Notes: generated by a model from the sequence alone, not told the origin. A stretch of DNA of 56,253 bases from Planctomycetota bacterium (GCA_020851795.1 JADZCA010000109.1:1-56253); one strand, 5' to 3'. Shown: positions 7,615 to 16,823, counted from the stretch's first letter. A program made the numbers and translations.

Positions 7615-9882
7615 GTGGCCGACGCCCCCGCCCTCGCAAGCCGGTCGCGCGACGCGACGTGGACGTCGTTCCTCGCGGCCGCGGCGGCCACGGCGCTGCA
7701 GGTGCTCGTGCCGCGGCTCCTCGCGCCCTCGGTGGGCACGAACCTCGTGCCGGCGACGGCCACGGTCGCCGTCGTGCTCCTCGGCACCGCGCTCGGCAAC
7801 GCGTGGGGCGGCCGGATCGCGCGGCGCGACGTCCGGCGACGGCTCGCGGCCGCGCTCGCCGTCGCCGGCCTCGCGATGGCGGCCTGCGGCGCGGTCCTGC
7901 CCGCGGTGGCGGAGGCCGTCGCCGGGCTCGCGACGACGCCGCGCCTGCTCGCGCTGCTCGCGGTCGTGCTGCCGTGCGCGACCGCGCTCGGCGCCGTCGG
8001 CCCGCTCGCGGCGTCGGTGGCGACCGCCGACCGCGCGCGGCCGGGTCGCGCGCTGGGCCTCGTGGTCGCGGCGGGCGCGCTCGGCAGCCTCGTGGGCGTC
8101 TACGGCGCGGGCTTCGGCCTCGTCCCTCACGTCGCGGTCTCGCGCGCGCTCGTCGGCGCCGGCGCCGGCCTCGCCGCCGTCGGCGCCACCGCGTGGGTCG
8201 TGCGCCTCCGCGGCGCCGCGGGCGCGCCGGACGCAGCCGACGGCGCCCCGCCCGCCGCGTCCACCCCTGCGCCGATCGCGCCGCGCGCCCCCGACCTCGC
8301 CCCGGCGCGCGCGGGCGCGGTGCTCGCGGCGGTCGGCGCGGCCACGCTCGTCGTCGAGGTGGTGGCGGCGCGCACCGCGAACCGGCTCGTCGGCGGCGGG
8401 CTGCACGCGTGGACCGCCGTGCTGGGCGCGGTGCTCGCGGGCCTCGTGCTCGGCGCCTTCGTCGGCGGCCGCCTCGCCGACCGCGGGGACGCGCGCCGCA
8501 CCCTCGCGCGCGTCCTCCTCGGGGCCGCCGCGCTCGTGCTGCTCGCCGCGTGGTCCCCCGCGCTGCTCGCCGCGGCGGCGCAGGCGCCGGGGGCGGACCG
8601 CCCCCTGCGGATCGCGCTCGGGGCCGCGGCGGCGTGGCTCCTGCCGTGCGCCGCGCTCGGCGCCGTCCCGCCGCTGGCGGTGCGCGCGGCGCTCGCGGGG
8701 CGCGACGACGGGGCCACGATCGGCCGCCTCTACGCGCTCCAGACCGCCGGCTGCGTCGTCGCGGCGGTGGCGACGGGCCCGCTGCTCCTGCCCGCGCTCG
8801 GCGCCACGGGCCCGCTCGTCGCGACGGCGCTGGGGCTCGTCCTGCTCCCCGCCCTGCTCGGCGAGCGGGTCGAGCGCCCGTTCGCGGTCGCGCTCGTCCT
8901 CGCCACGGCCGCGGCGTCGCTGCCCCTCGACGTCGCACGCCGCGTCGGGACGACGCTCGGCCTGCGGGCCGACGGCGGGCCCGACGTCGTGCTCGTGCGC
9001 GAGAGCGCGTACCAGCAGGTGCGCGTGGACGTGCCGGCGGAGTACGCGTCGCTGGCGCGCCCGCGCCTGCGCCGGCTCGTGCTCGACGGCTTCGTCCACG
9101 GCTACGCCGACCTCGACGACCCGTCGTGGCTCGGCTACGGCTACGAGGGCCTGTTCCTCGCCGCGACGGAGCGCGCGCTGCCGCCGGGCCGGCCGCCGCG
9201 CGCGTTCTTCGTCGGCGGCGGAGCGTGCACGTTCCCCCGCGTGCTGGCCGCCCGCGCGCGCGGCGCGGAGATCGACGTCGCCGAGATCGACGCCGTCGTG
9301 ACCGAGGTCGCCGTGGAAGCGATGGGCCTCCCCGCCGACGCGCCCTTCCGCGTCCACGCCGCGGACGCGCGCGCCTTCCTGCGCGACCGGCCGCGCGCGG
9401 CGCCCCGCTACGACCTCGTCTACGGCGACGCGTTCTCCGACGTCAGCGTGCCGTGGCCGCTGGTCACGCGCGAGTTCGTCGCGTTGCTGCGCCGCCACCT
9501 CGCCCCCGACGGCGTCTACCTCGCCAACGTGGTGGACGCGCCGGGCGGCGACCGATTCCTCGGCGCCGTCGTCGCGACGCTGCGCGAGGCCTTCCGGCGC
9601 GTCGAGGTGCTCGGGCTGGGCGAGCCCAGCGCGGGCCGCGAGACCTTCGTGCTCGTGGCGACCGACCGCGAGACGCTCGCCCTCGAGGGCCTCGTGCGGC
9701 CCGACCCCGCGAAGCCGGGCGGGACGTTGCCCGTGCGCCGCTTCACCGCCGGCGAGGTGGACGGCGTCGTCGCCCGCGCGCCGCGCGCGGACGGCGCCCC
9801 GCCCGCGCCGAGGCTGCTGACGGACGACCACGCGCCCGTCGAGTGGCTGCTCGCCCCCGTGGCCGGCCGGAGCGGACGCTGA
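7615..9882 (+). CDS. Integral-membrane protein fused to a spermidine-synthase-like domain (paralog 1)
   Basis: 755 residues from GTG 7615, chosen because a -10 box lies just upstream and hydrophobic sequence begins soon after. About residues 1-465 hold two blocks of membrane helices (near 15-200 and 235-440) separated by an Ala/Pro linker. The C-terminal part (about 470-755) is a class I methyltransferase fold of spermidine-synthase type: FFVGGGACTFPR (modified glycine motif), DVAEIDAVVTE, then the acidic YDLVYGDAFSD and LAPDGVYLANVVD. These fusions are commonly annotated fused MFS/spermidine synthase; real substrates are unknown. The catalytic Asp pattern differs from true polyamine aminopropyltransferases, so polyamine synthesis should not be assumed. 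Its stop codon overlaps the start of the next paralog by one base. Confidence 0.82.
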   Translation: MADAPALASRSRDATWTSFLAAAAATALQVLVPRLLAPSVGTNLVPATATVAVVLLGTALGNAWGGRIARRDVRRRLAAALAVAGLAMAACGAVLPAVAEAVAGLATTPRLLALLAVVLPCATALGAVGPLAASVATADRARPGRALGLVVAAGALGSLVGVYGAGFGLVPHVAVSRALVGAGAGLAAVGATAWVVRLRGAAGAPDAADGAPPAASTPAPIAPRAPDLAPARAGAVLAAVGAATLVVEVVAARTANRLVGGGLHAWTAVLGAVLAGLVLGAFVGGRLADRGDARRTLARVLLGAAALVLLAAWSPALLAAAAQAPGADRPLRIALGAAAAWLLPCAALGAVPPLAVRAALAGRDDGATIGRLYALQTAGCVVAAVATGPLLLPALGATGPLVATALGLVLLPALLGERVERPFAVALVLATAAASLPLDVARRVGTTLGLRADGGPDVVLVRESAYQQVRVDVPAEYASLARPRLRRLVLDGFVHGYADLDDPSWLGYGYEGLFLAATERALPPGRPPRAFFVGGGACTFPRVLAARARGAEIDVAEIDAVVTEVAVEAMGLPADAPFRVHAADARAFLRDRPRAAPRYDLVYGDAFSDVSVPWPLVTREFVALLRRHLAPDGVYLANVVDAPGGDRFLGAVVATLREAFRRVEVLGLGEPSAGRETFVLVATDRETLALEGLVRPDPAKPGGTLPVRRFTAGEVDGVVARAPRADGAPPAPRLLTDDHAPVEWLLAPVAGRSGR

Positions 9883-12143
9883 TGCGCACCCTGCTGCCGC
9901 CCTCGTTCGCGGTCGCGCTCGCCGGCGCCGCGACGATGGCCGTCGAGATCCTGCTCCCGCGGCGCCTCGCCCCCGACGTGGGCACGACGCTGCCCGTGTG
10001 GACCGCGTCGATCGCCGTCGTGCTCGCGGGCCTCGCGCTCGGCAACGCGCTCGGCGGCGCCTGGGCCGACGCCCCCACCGCCCCGCGGCGCGAGGCGGGC
10101 GTCTGGTGGCTCGCGGCCGTCGCGACGGCGCTGGCCCCGTGGCTCGCGCGCGCCGCCGCCGGCGCCGCGGCGTCGCTGCCGCTCGCGCAGCGCGCGCTCG
10201 TCGCCACCGCGGCGGGAGGCCTCGTGCCCGCGCTCGCGCTCGGCGCGGTGTACCCGCTCGCGGCGGGTCGCGCGCTGCGGCGCGCCCGCGCGCGCGGCAC
10301 CTCGCTCGGCCTGCTGCTCGCGGCGAGCGCGCTCGGCAGCCTGCTCGGCACCGCGGCGACGTCCTACCTCGTCGTGCCCGCGCTCGCGGTCCCGACGGCG
10401 TTCTTCGCGGTCGCGGCCGGGCTCGCGCTCGTCGGCGTGCTCCGCGCGGGGCGTGACCCCGAGCCGCGCGCCGCGCGACGGCGCGGGCCCGACGAGGCCC
10501 CCACGGCCGCGGCCGCCGCGACGGCGGCGGTCGCCCCGGGCCCCGCGCAGCCCGCCCCGACCGCGGCCCCGGCGGGCGCGCCGCCCGCGCGCGGGGCGCT
10601 CGCGTGGGCGGCCGTCGTCGGCGCGGTCGCGCTCGCCCTCGAGGTGGTCGCGGCGCGCCGCACGGCGGTGGAGGCGGGCTCGAGCCTCGAGGCGTGGACG
10701 GCGGTGCTCGGGGTGGTGCTCGTCGGGTTCGCCCTCGGCGGCGCGCTCGGCGGGCGGCTCGCGACGTCGGGGGACCCGCGTCGCCGCGCGGGCGCGGCGC
10801 TGCTGCTGGCGTCGGCGCTCGCGCTCGCCGTCCCGTGGACGTCGCGGCTCGTGCACGGTGCGCTCGGCGGTGCGTCGCCGTTCCCGATGCGCGTGGCGAT
10901 CGGCGTGGCGAGCGCGTTCGGGCCGCTCTTCGTCGCGCTCGGCGCGGTGTCGCCGCTGCTCGCGCGCGCCGCGGTGGGCTCGGCGGCCGACGCCGGGCGG
11001 CGCGCGGGCCTCGTGTCGGCGGCGGGCACGGTCGGCGCGCTCGCCGGGACGGTGGTGACGGGCCCGTTCGCGGTCCCGGCGCTGCGGCTCGAGGGCGTCG
11101 CAGCGGCGGCGGCGGCGGCGCTCGCGCTGGCCGCCGGCGCGCTGCGGGGCCGCTGGCGCGGGCCGATCGTGGTCGCGGCGGCGGCGCTGGCGCTGCTCGG
11201 GGCGGCGCGCCTCGACGTCGGCGCGGCGCGCTCGGCGGGGCTCGCGCTCGGCGTGCGCCCCGACCGCGACGGCGTGCTGGCGCTCGACGGGCCCTACGCG
11301 CGCGTGGTCGTCGAGGAGGCGCCCGAGGCGCAGCGCTACGGGCGCCCGGTGCGCCGCATGAAGATCGACGCGCGCACGCACGGCATCCACGACGTCGCCG
11401 ACGAGACGTGGATCGGCTCGAACTACGGGTCGATCTACGCGGCGGTGACCGAGCACCTCGCGGGCTCGTGGGACACGGTCCGCGCGCTGGTCCTCGGCGG
11501 CGGCACCTACACCGCGCCGCGCGCGATCCTGCGCCGCTGGCCGGGCGCGCACGTGGACGTGGCCGAGATCGACCCCACGGTGACCGAGGCGGCGCGGCGC
11601 GAGCTCTCGCTGCGCGACGTCGCGGGGCTCTCGATCGCGCACGAGGACGGGCGTTCCTTCGTGCGGTCGCGGCCGGCCGACGCGCCGAAGTACGACTTCG
11701 TCTTCGCCGACGCCTTCGGCGACGTCGGCGTGCCGTGGCACCTGACGACCGCGGAGTTCCTCGCCGAGGTCAAGCGCTGCCTCGCGCCGGAGGGCGTGTT
11801 CGTCGCCAACACGATCGACGTGCTCGCGTCGGGGCGCTTCGTCGCGGCGATGCGCGCGACGGTGCGCGGCTCGTTCGCCCACGTCGAGGTGATCGGCCCC
11901 TGGCGCTACGACGACGGGCCCGCGAACTTCATCTTCGTCGCCTCCGACCGCCCGCTCGACCTCGCCGGGCTGGCGCGCGTGGACCCCTCCGACCCGCGGG
12001 GGCCCCGGCTCCCGGTGCACCGCTACGCGGCGAGCGAGCTCGACGCGCTCGAGCGGCGCCACGGGGCCCGCCCGCTCACCGACGACTTCGCCCCGGTCGA
12101 GGAGCTCCTCGCCCCCCTCGTCGAGGTGGCGGCGCCGCACTGA
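9882..12143 (+). CDS. Integral-membrane protein fused to a spermidine-synthase-like domain (paralog 2)
   Basis: 753 residues starting at the ATG that shares a base with the previous stop (TGATG), so translation is probably coupled. The architecture is that of paralog 1: helices near residues 7-190, an Ala/Pro-rich linker (about 190-240), more helices (about 240-440), then a spermidine-synthase-like domain with VLGGGTYTAPR, DVAEIDPTVTE, YDFVFADAFGD and LAPEGVFVANTID. Both end in a conserved LTDD-x-APVE motif shared with other fused-MFS/spermidine synthase proteins. The two copies are clearly homologous but diverged, so the duplication is old. They may act as a heterodimer or on related substrates; this is inference. 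Confidence 0.82.
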   Translation: MRTLLPPSFAVALAGAATMAVEILLPRRLAPDVGTTLPVWTASIAVVLAGLALGNALGGAWADAPTAPRREAGVWWLAAVATALAPWLARAAAGAAASLPLAQRALVATAAGGLVPALALGAVYPLAAGRALRRARARGTSLGLLLAASALGSLLGTAATSYLVVPALAVPTAFFAVAAGLALVGVLRAGRDPEPRAARRRGPDEAPTAAAAATAAVAPGPAQPAPTAAPAGAPPARGALAWAAVVGAVALALEVVAARRTAVEAGSSLEAWTAVLGVVLVGFALGGALGGRLATSGDPRRRAGAALLLASALALAVPWTSRLVHGALGGASPFPMRVAIGVASAFGPLFVALGAVSPLLARAAVGSAADAGRRAGLVSAAGTVGALAGTVVTGPFAVPALRLEGVAAAAAAALALAAGALRGRWRGPIVVAAAALALLGAARLDVGAARSAGLALGVRPDRDGVLALDGPYARVVVEEAPEAQRYGRPVRRMKIDARTHGIHDVADETWIGSNYGSIYAAVTEHLAGSWDTVRALVLGGGTYTAPRAILRRWPGAHVDVAEIDPTVTEAARRELSLRDVAGLSIAHEDGRSFVRSRPADAPKYDFVFADAFGDVGVPWHLTTAEFLAEVKRCLAPEGVFVANTIDVLASGRFVAAMRATVRGSFAHVEVIGPWRYDDGPANFIFVASDRPLDLAGLARVDPSDPRGPRLPVHRYAASELDALERRHGARPLTDDFAPVEELLAPLVEVAAPH

Positions 12144-12209
12144 CGCGGGGACGGCGGGTCGGGACGCGTGGGCGGTCCGGCGCGCGACGGCGAGGGCCTG
12201 CGTGCGTCG

Positions 12210-12215
12210 TACGAT
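12210..12215 (+). promoter_or_regulatory. -10-like TACGAT
   Basis: TACGAT 26 nt upstream of the ATG at 12242, with GGAG in the leader. Confidence 0.4.
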
Positions 12216-12241
12216 GAGGGCCCCGTCGCGGAGTTCCCCCC

Positions 12242-12550
12242 ATGCGCCGTCTCGCCGCTCTCGCCGTCGCCCTGCTCGCGCTCGCGTTCGCCGGTTGCGG
12301 GAAGTCGGGGGGTGACGACGACGACGAGTTCTCGCCGACCGCGGTGGCGGCCGCCGCGAAGGCGGCGGGCACCGTCAACGGCCTCTGCCCCATCATGAAG
12401 AAGCCGGTGGTGGCCGAGGAGTTCGTCGTGTGGAAGGGCATGAAGATCGGCTTCTGCTGCCCGCCCTGCAAGCCGAAGTTCGAGAAGGACCCGGCGCGCT
12501 ACATCGCGATGATGGAGGCGGACCCGGTCCGCTACGGCTGGAAGCGGTAG
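12242..12550 (+). CDS. Lipoprotein with a YHS/TRASH-like metal-binding domain
   Basis: 102 residues. A signal peptide ends in a lipobox (AFAGC, Cys about 19), followed by an acidic GGDDDDEF linker. Residues about 45-95 carry the four-cysteine pattern CPIMKKPV ... IGFCCPPCKPKFEKDPARY, typical of small YHS/TRASH-like domains that bind metal such as copper, zinc or mercury. It is predicted to be anchored in the periplasm as a metal-sensing or buffering lipoprotein; the metal is not known. A TACGAT box and GGAG support the ATG. Monocistronic or followed by the gene at 12597. Confidence 0.75.
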   Translation: MRRLAALAVALLALAFAGCGKSGGDDDDEFSPTAVAAAAKAAGTVNGLCPIMKKPVVAEEFVVWKGMKIGFCCPPCKPKFEKDPARYIAMMEADPVRYGWKR

Positions 12551-12596
12551 GCCTCGTCGGCTCGGGTCCTCGACGGTGCGCTCGAGGGAGGCCGCC

Positions 12597-12980
12597 ATGC
12601 AAGTCGAGGGGACGTATGTCGGGTCGATCGCGCCCGTCATCCTCCGCAAGCTCGCCGAGCTGCACGCGCAGGGTTCGACACCGGGCGCGTTGCCGATCTC
12701 GGATGCGGAGCGGGCCAAGATCCTCGGCAGGAACGTCGTCCTGTCGCTCCTCGCCGAGCGGAGGTTCCGGCTCGACCTGACGGGCGAACCACTTCCGCCA
12801 TTCCCCCTGTTGCGAGCGTTCCCTTGGGCAGGCGCGTTCGAGTTCGAACCCGTCCACGCGACGCTGCTTCTGCACATCGACACGCCGCCAGCGCAGACCC
12901 TGCACGCGACGATGCGCGACGACGAGGTTCGACTCGCGTGGGGCCGCCAGGACACGGTGACGCTGCGGCGTGAGCGCTGA
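12597..12980 (+). CDS. Unknown 127-residue protein
   Basis: An ATG start is chosen because GGGAGG lies just upstream; the frame opens 21 nt earlier at a GTG without a better site. The sequence begins MQVEGTYVGSIAPVILRKLA, has a helical stretch near 20-60, and ends in alternating hydrophobic strands (FEFEPVHATLLLHID). No signal peptide, no membrane helix and no recognisable motif. Codon use starts to drift here from the strict GC3 style of the genes to the left. Coding is likely from length and third-position GC; function unknown. Confidence 0.6.
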   Translation: MQVEGTYVGSIAPVILRKLAELHAQGSTPGALPISDAERAKILGRNVVLSLLAERRFRLDLTGEPLPPFPLLRAFPWAGAFEFEPVHATLLLHIDTPPAQTLHATMRDDEVRLAWGRQDTVTLRRER

Positions 12981-13324
12981 CCGCCCTCGCGGACCGGAGC
13001 GGGGTGCGCAGCGGGACACCGCGCCAGCAACGTAGCGCGCAGACGCCGCGTCACGTCACACTCCCGCTCGGCGCCCGGCCACGGTCGGGAGGGGGGAGTG
13101 CCGTTCCGCGAGCGAATTCGATGGCGCGGACGGCGGGGGTCCGGCACCTTCGCCGCCTTCGCCGCATCGGCTCACGTCGAGATCCCCGGGCCTAGCATCC
13201 GGAGGCCACCGCCCACGAGTCGCGCTCCGACGAGGCAGCGAGAGACGGGCGAGGTCGAGGTGAGAGTGCGCGGCACGGTACGCTCGCTGGTGACGCTCGT
13301 GATCCCGAGGAGCCCGGACTCCGC
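12981..13324. other. Intergenic region
   Basis: No convincing gene. TAGCAT at 13194-13199 (in CCTAGCATCC) resembles the -10 boxes seen elsewhere but lies about 125 nt before the next start codon. Confidence 0.4.
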
Positions 13325-14161
13325 GTGACGCTTCGCTCGCCCGTCAGGTTCACGGCGGTCGTCGTGGTCGCCGTAGCGGCGATCTGGGTCTTGGCGTTCG
13401 ACCTCGGGAACCGCCCTCACGGGGCTCCCGCCCCCCTGCCGAGCGACGAAGCCCTGAGCTCGCCGTCGCCCCTCTCGCCGCCTGCGCACGCGCGTGTTCC
13501 GTCCGTCGGGACCACTCCGTCAGCCCTTGGCAAGACGCGCGAGGCCGCCTGGCGCGAAGCCGCGACCGCCAGGTGGCGGGGCGGCGACCGCACGGGCGCC
13601 ATCGAGCGCTGGCGGTCGGCGGCCGCCGGGTCGGAGCTCCCTTCGTCCGAGCGTCGCGACGCCGCGGATCGACTCGCCGTCGGCCTGCTGAGCGCGGGAC
13701 CGGCCAACGAGGCGGTGACCGCTGTGCTGGAGCTGCTTGCGGCCGAGTGCTCCTGCGCCGCTGCGAGGCCCGAAGCCAACGGGGGGAGGTACTCGATCTG
13801 GCTTCAAGACTGTGGCGTCGGCGAGGTCGAGACGCTGCGTGACCGTGTCATGGTGGCCCTCGAGGACCTAGCGCTCTGGGATCCGGCCGGCCCAGGGCCT
13901 TCGGGCTGGGTGCTGGATCGCTTGGGATCGCTCGACTCGAAACTGGCGACCGACACGGACTCCCTTGAGGAGCTCGGAGAGATCCGGGACTTCCTGAGGA
14001 TCGCGGAGGTGTTTGGTCCACCCGCGACGGAGTCCACGACGGAGCGGGCGCTTGCCAAGGCGCGACCGATGGTCAGCGCGTTCTTGCGACGCACCGCGGC
14101 ATCGTCGAGTCCGTCCATTCTGACACTCCGCTCCTGGGTCGCGAGGCAGTTCGGAGACTGA
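13325..14161 (+). CDS. Membrane-anchored protein of unknown function
   Basis: 278 residues from GTG. A single N-terminal hydrophobic segment (about residues 9-26) followed by a Pro/Ser-rich linker suggests a membrane-anchored periplasmic protein or an uncleaved signal. The middle (about 75-130) is Arg/Ala-rich helix of the kind seen in helical-repeat proteins, then a Cys pair (AAECSCAA) and acidic helices. No family recognised. Codon usage is looser (more A/T in third positions) than in the flanking 7-12 kb genes. Moderately confident that it is expressed; function unknown. Confidence 0.6.
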   Translation: MTLRSPVRFTAVVVVAVAAIWVLAFDLGNRPHGAPAPLPSDEALSSPSPLSPPAHARVPSVGTTPSALGKTREAAWREAATARWRGGDRTGAIERWRSAAAGSELPSSERRDAADRLAVGLLSAGPANEAVTAVLELLAAECSCAAARPEANGGRYSIWLQDCGVGEVETLRDRVMVALEDLALWDPAGPGPSGWVLDRLGSLDSKLATDTDSLEELGEIRDFLRIAEVFGPPATESTTERALAKARPMVSAFLRRTAASSSPSILTLRSWVARQFGD

Positions 14162-14172
14162 GGTGCCCCGGT

Positions 14173-14379
14173 GTGCGGCGGACGATCGACTGCGGGGAGT
14201 ACCGTACCGCGTACGATTTCACCAACCCAGACGGCGGCGTTGCGGCGTGCCCCACTGCCGCCGCCGACGCGTCCGTGCACGCCGCGGTTCTTGGGCCGCG
14301 CGTCGGATGGCCGCAGTCCTCCGGTCACGCGCGATTGAATCGGTGCGTGAGCCGACGGAGTACCGAGTCAGGAAAGTAG
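14173..14379 (+). CDS. Possible short protein or gene remnant
   Basis: A 68-codon frame from GTG containing CGEYRTAYDFTNPDGGVAACP, which looks protein-like, but with no ribosome site, promoter or recognisable family. It could be a decayed gene fragment. Confidence 0.2.
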   Translation: MRRTIDCGEYRTAYDFTNPDGGVAACPTAAADASVHAAVLGPRVGWPQSSGHARLNRCVSRRSTESGK

Positions 14380-14429
14380 CGCGCAGTTTCGGTGACACAG
14401 CCCCCGCTCGACAGCCGGGCCGGGTGCGC

Positions 14430-14891
14430 GTGAGCACGAGTCTCCCCACCATCCCACCTCACCTCGCGGACGGGACTCGCCCCGGCCTGCCCTTGGTGCG
14501 CGCCGAGTCCGTCGCGCGCCTCGTCAGCGAGCACCGGACGCGGGCGTCGGGCGCGTGGGTCCACGTCGTGGGACGGCGGCCACTCGAACGCTGGGACGTC
14601 GCGCTCGCCGAGCTCCTGCGGGGCCTCGCCTGGGAAACGCTCGTCGGGATCGGCCATGGCTTGGGGAGGGGACGAGACGGCGCGCGCCGCCGCCGCGCGG
14701 CGCACCGCGACGCACTCGAGCACGACGTCGGACACTGCGGCGTCGTCGTCGAGCCCGCGCGAAAGCTCGGCCGCGGTGCCGACGACGCGCGAGACCCGGA
14801 CGGGAGCGCGCTGTGTCACGAGATTCGCGCGTCTCTTTCCTGGCTCGGTACACGCGATTCCGAGCCGCCGCAGCGTGATGCGAGGTCGTGA
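14430..14891 (+). CDS. Possible protein of unknown function
   Basis: A 153-codon frame from GTG. The first half has strong third-position GC and a protein-like segment (GAWVHVVGRRPLERWDVALA). The second half becomes Arg/Ala-rich and less convincing, so a frameshifted or decaying gene is possible. No family, signal or ribosome site seen. Confidence 0.3.
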   Translation: MSTSLPTIPPHLADGTRPGLPLVRAESVARLVSEHRTRASGAWVHVVGRRPLERWDVALAELLRGLAWETLVGIGHGLGRGRDGARRRRAAHRDALEHDVGHCGVVVEPARKLGRGADDARDPDGSALCHEIRASLSWLGTRDSEPPQRDARS

Positions 14892-14906
14892 CTGGACCCG
14901 GCGCGG

Positions 14907-15872
14907 CTAGCGGCGTCGGGCCTGGAGGCGCCCGAGCCGGAGGATCAGGAGGTCCACGTCGTACGGGTAGGGGAGCGGGACCGGCTCGCCGCTCAACTCT
15001 GCGACGCGCCGACGAGTCCCATCGACGAACGGCGTGAGGTCCACCTGCTCGGGCACTCCGAAGCGTTCCATGAGGTCGATCGGCAGGTCGTACGAGCACA
15101 CATACATCCGACGCGCCCGGAGCTTCTCCTCGATACCAGACAGCGTCTCGCGGATCAGACCGAGGGCCTCCGGGGCCAGTTCGTCGGCCACCTCCCTACC
15201 GATACGCTCGTCCATGGCCTGCATGGCGGTCGCCGCCAGTCCTGCGTCCCTCGACGCCACGGCCTCCCGCCAAGTCTCCGCGAGCTTCGCCCGCAGGAGC
15301 TTCGCGGCCCCGTCGGCGGGCTGTGCCCCGTACCAACGCTCCAGTCGTGGCCGCCAGAGGTACTCGCGACCATCCATCAGGAACCGCGGGCGCTTGTCCG
15401 GCGTCGAGAGCGGCCAAGCGGCGTCGCCGTCGTGCTCCGAGAGGAGTTCGAGAGCCGCCTCGCGCTCCAAGCCGAGGCGCCAGAGCCCCCCCACCAGACA
15501 CGAGTCGGCGTAGTCCCACTTCGCATGCGTCTTCCCGAGGTCCGACCGCGCACGTGCCAAGTCTGCCCGCGCGCGCGCAGGCATCCAGGAGAGATCGATG
15601 GACTTCCACTCGGTGTCGCCGAGGTAGGCGCGTACGTCCGACCAGATCCACCACCAGAGGTGGTGGTGGTGATGATGCTCGAAAACCCAGGTCTTCGGAG
15701 AATCGGGACGCTCGACAACGCGGTCAGGAGAGGGCGGCGGCTCGGCGTGAACGAGCCTGGGCGCCTGTGACGTCCACGTGCATAGGCACGCGAACGCCGT
15801 GAGCACCAACGGTCCAACGAGGTGCCTCGCGCGGCGGGTGCGCGACGTGGTCCCGGGTACGGATTGGCGCAT
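14907..15872 (-). CDS. Secreted protein with natural His6 and Trp cluster, unknown function
   Basis: 321 residues from the ATG at 15872, chosen because a signal-peptide-like segment (HLVGPLVLTAFACLCTW, about residues 16-32) follows and a -10-like TATGGT lies 6 nt upstream. Just after the export signal (about residues 58-70) comes EHHHHHHLWWWIW, then an Arg/Ala/Lys-rich helical body with repeated Trp-Arg pairs (EYLWRPRLERWYG). No enzyme motif recognised. The His run suggests periplasmic metal binding, but this is inference. The His/Trp codons arise from a GGT/CCA inverted repeat at 15648-15666. Confidence 0.65.
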   Translation of the reverse strand: MRQSVPGTTSRTRRARHLVGPLVLTAFACLCTWTSQAPRLVHAEPPPSPDRVVERPDSPKTWVFEHHHHHHLWWWIWSDVRAYLGDTEWKSIDLSWMPARARADLARARSDLGKTHAKWDYADSCLVGGLWRLGLEREAALELLSEHDGDAAWPLSTPDKRPRFLMDGREYLWRPRLERWYGAQPADGAAKLLRAKLAETWREAVASRDAGLAATAMQAMDERIGREVADELAPEALGLIRETLSGIEEKLRARRMYVCSYDLPIDLMERFGVPEQVDLTPFVDGTRRRVAELSGEPVPLPYPYDVDLLILRLGRLQARRR

Positions 15873-16256
15873 GGGGCGACCATAGTCTCCGACCGGACGG
15901 GGGCCCTCTCTGGGCCGACATGGGCTGGACGCCCCGCGGCACCGTGATCGTACGCGGAGGCGCGGCGCGGCGGCGGACGGCACCGCTGCGCACAGGACGC
16001 GGACCGGCTTCGGCATGGACCCACCGACGTGCAACTCTGCCCCCTGCTAGCACCCGTACCAGCACGCCGCCGAAGTCGGGCGTTGGTCGGGGGTTGTCGG
16101 GAACCACGGGAGTGGCCCTGAGGGAGGCCGAAGTGCACGCAAGTGGCTGCGTCAGCGCAAGTTGGAGCCAGGAGTCCGAGTTGGCCTGTCCACCCGGAGC
16201 CCACGCGCGCACGCGGGCGCGACGGGCGACGCACGCGGCCCGTGGGCCGCGCGCGT
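15873..16256. other. Intergenic region
   Basis: Apart from the -10-like ACCATA/TATGGT box at 15879-15884 for the minus-strand gene, I see no gene, repeat or strong hairpin here. Confidence 0.4.
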
Positions 16257-16823
16257 TCACTCGGGGAAGTGGATCGAGGCGGGGACGGTCGGGCGCTCGC
16301 GACGCCACCAGCCCGTCGCCTCGAGGACGACGTCGTCCTTCTCCTTGACGAGGCGCCCGGTCACCACGACCACGTCGAGGAGACGCAGCTCGGGGATCGA
16401 GGCGAGCGACACGACCTCGCCCTTCTCGCGGACCTGCACCGACACCGAGCGCGAGGCGATCTCCTGCGCGTCGTGGCAGCAGTAGTCCCACGGCTCCTTG
16501 CACGCCTCTTCGGAGCCGCCCTGCCCGCAGTACTTCAGGTCGAGGTCGATGAGCGTGAACGCGGCGAGCCCCTTCGTCACCTCGCGTACGCGGCCCTCGA
16601 CGACGACCGTCTCGCGCGGCGCCGTCGATCGGGCCCCGAGCACCGAGATCGCCGTGCCCGCCGGTGCGGACGCCAGCGCGTAGCGGCTCGAGGCGGCCGC
16701 CGACGTCGGCGGCGCAGCGGCTCCGGCGCCCGTCGTGGGGGGCGTCTCGCGCCCACACGCGGCGAGCGCGAGGAGTGCTACCGTCAAGATCGACGAGGAC
16801 CGGGCGAGGACGAGCTGGGTCAC
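16257..16823 (-). CDS. Lipoprotein at the end of an ABC-exporter operon
   Basis: 188 residues from GTG 16823, with AGGAG upstream. The signal ends at a lipobox (ALAACGRE, Cys near 22), then a Thr/Ala/Pro linker. The C-terminal domain (about 60-185) is beta-rich and contains a cysteine cluster (KYCGQGGSEEACKEPWDYCC) and alternating strands such as DVVVVTGRLVKEKDDVVL, suggestive of an OB-like fold that may bind metal through its cysteines. It starts 24 nt after the permease stop, so it belongs to the exporter operon and probably assists it in the periplasm. Family not recognised. Confidence 0.7.
   Translation of the reverse strand: MTQLVLARSSSILTVALLALAACGRETPPTTGAGAAAPPTSAAASSRYALASAPAGTAISVLGARSTAPRETVVVEGRVREVTKGLAAFTLIDLDLKYCGQGGSEEACKEPWDYCCHDAQEIASRSVSVQVREKGEVVSLASIPELRLLDVVVVTGRLVKEKDDVVLEATGWWRRERPTVPASIHFPE

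Noticed and set aside
7615..12143. Polyamine (SpeE) biosynthesis genes
   Set aside because: The glycine and acidic motifs differ from true spermidine synthases and the N-terminal half is a membrane domain; kept as spermidine-synthase-like only.
15648..15700. His6 run as a cloning-tag artefact
   Set aside because: It lies inside a native gene, is encoded by a local inverted repeat and has no vector sequence around it.
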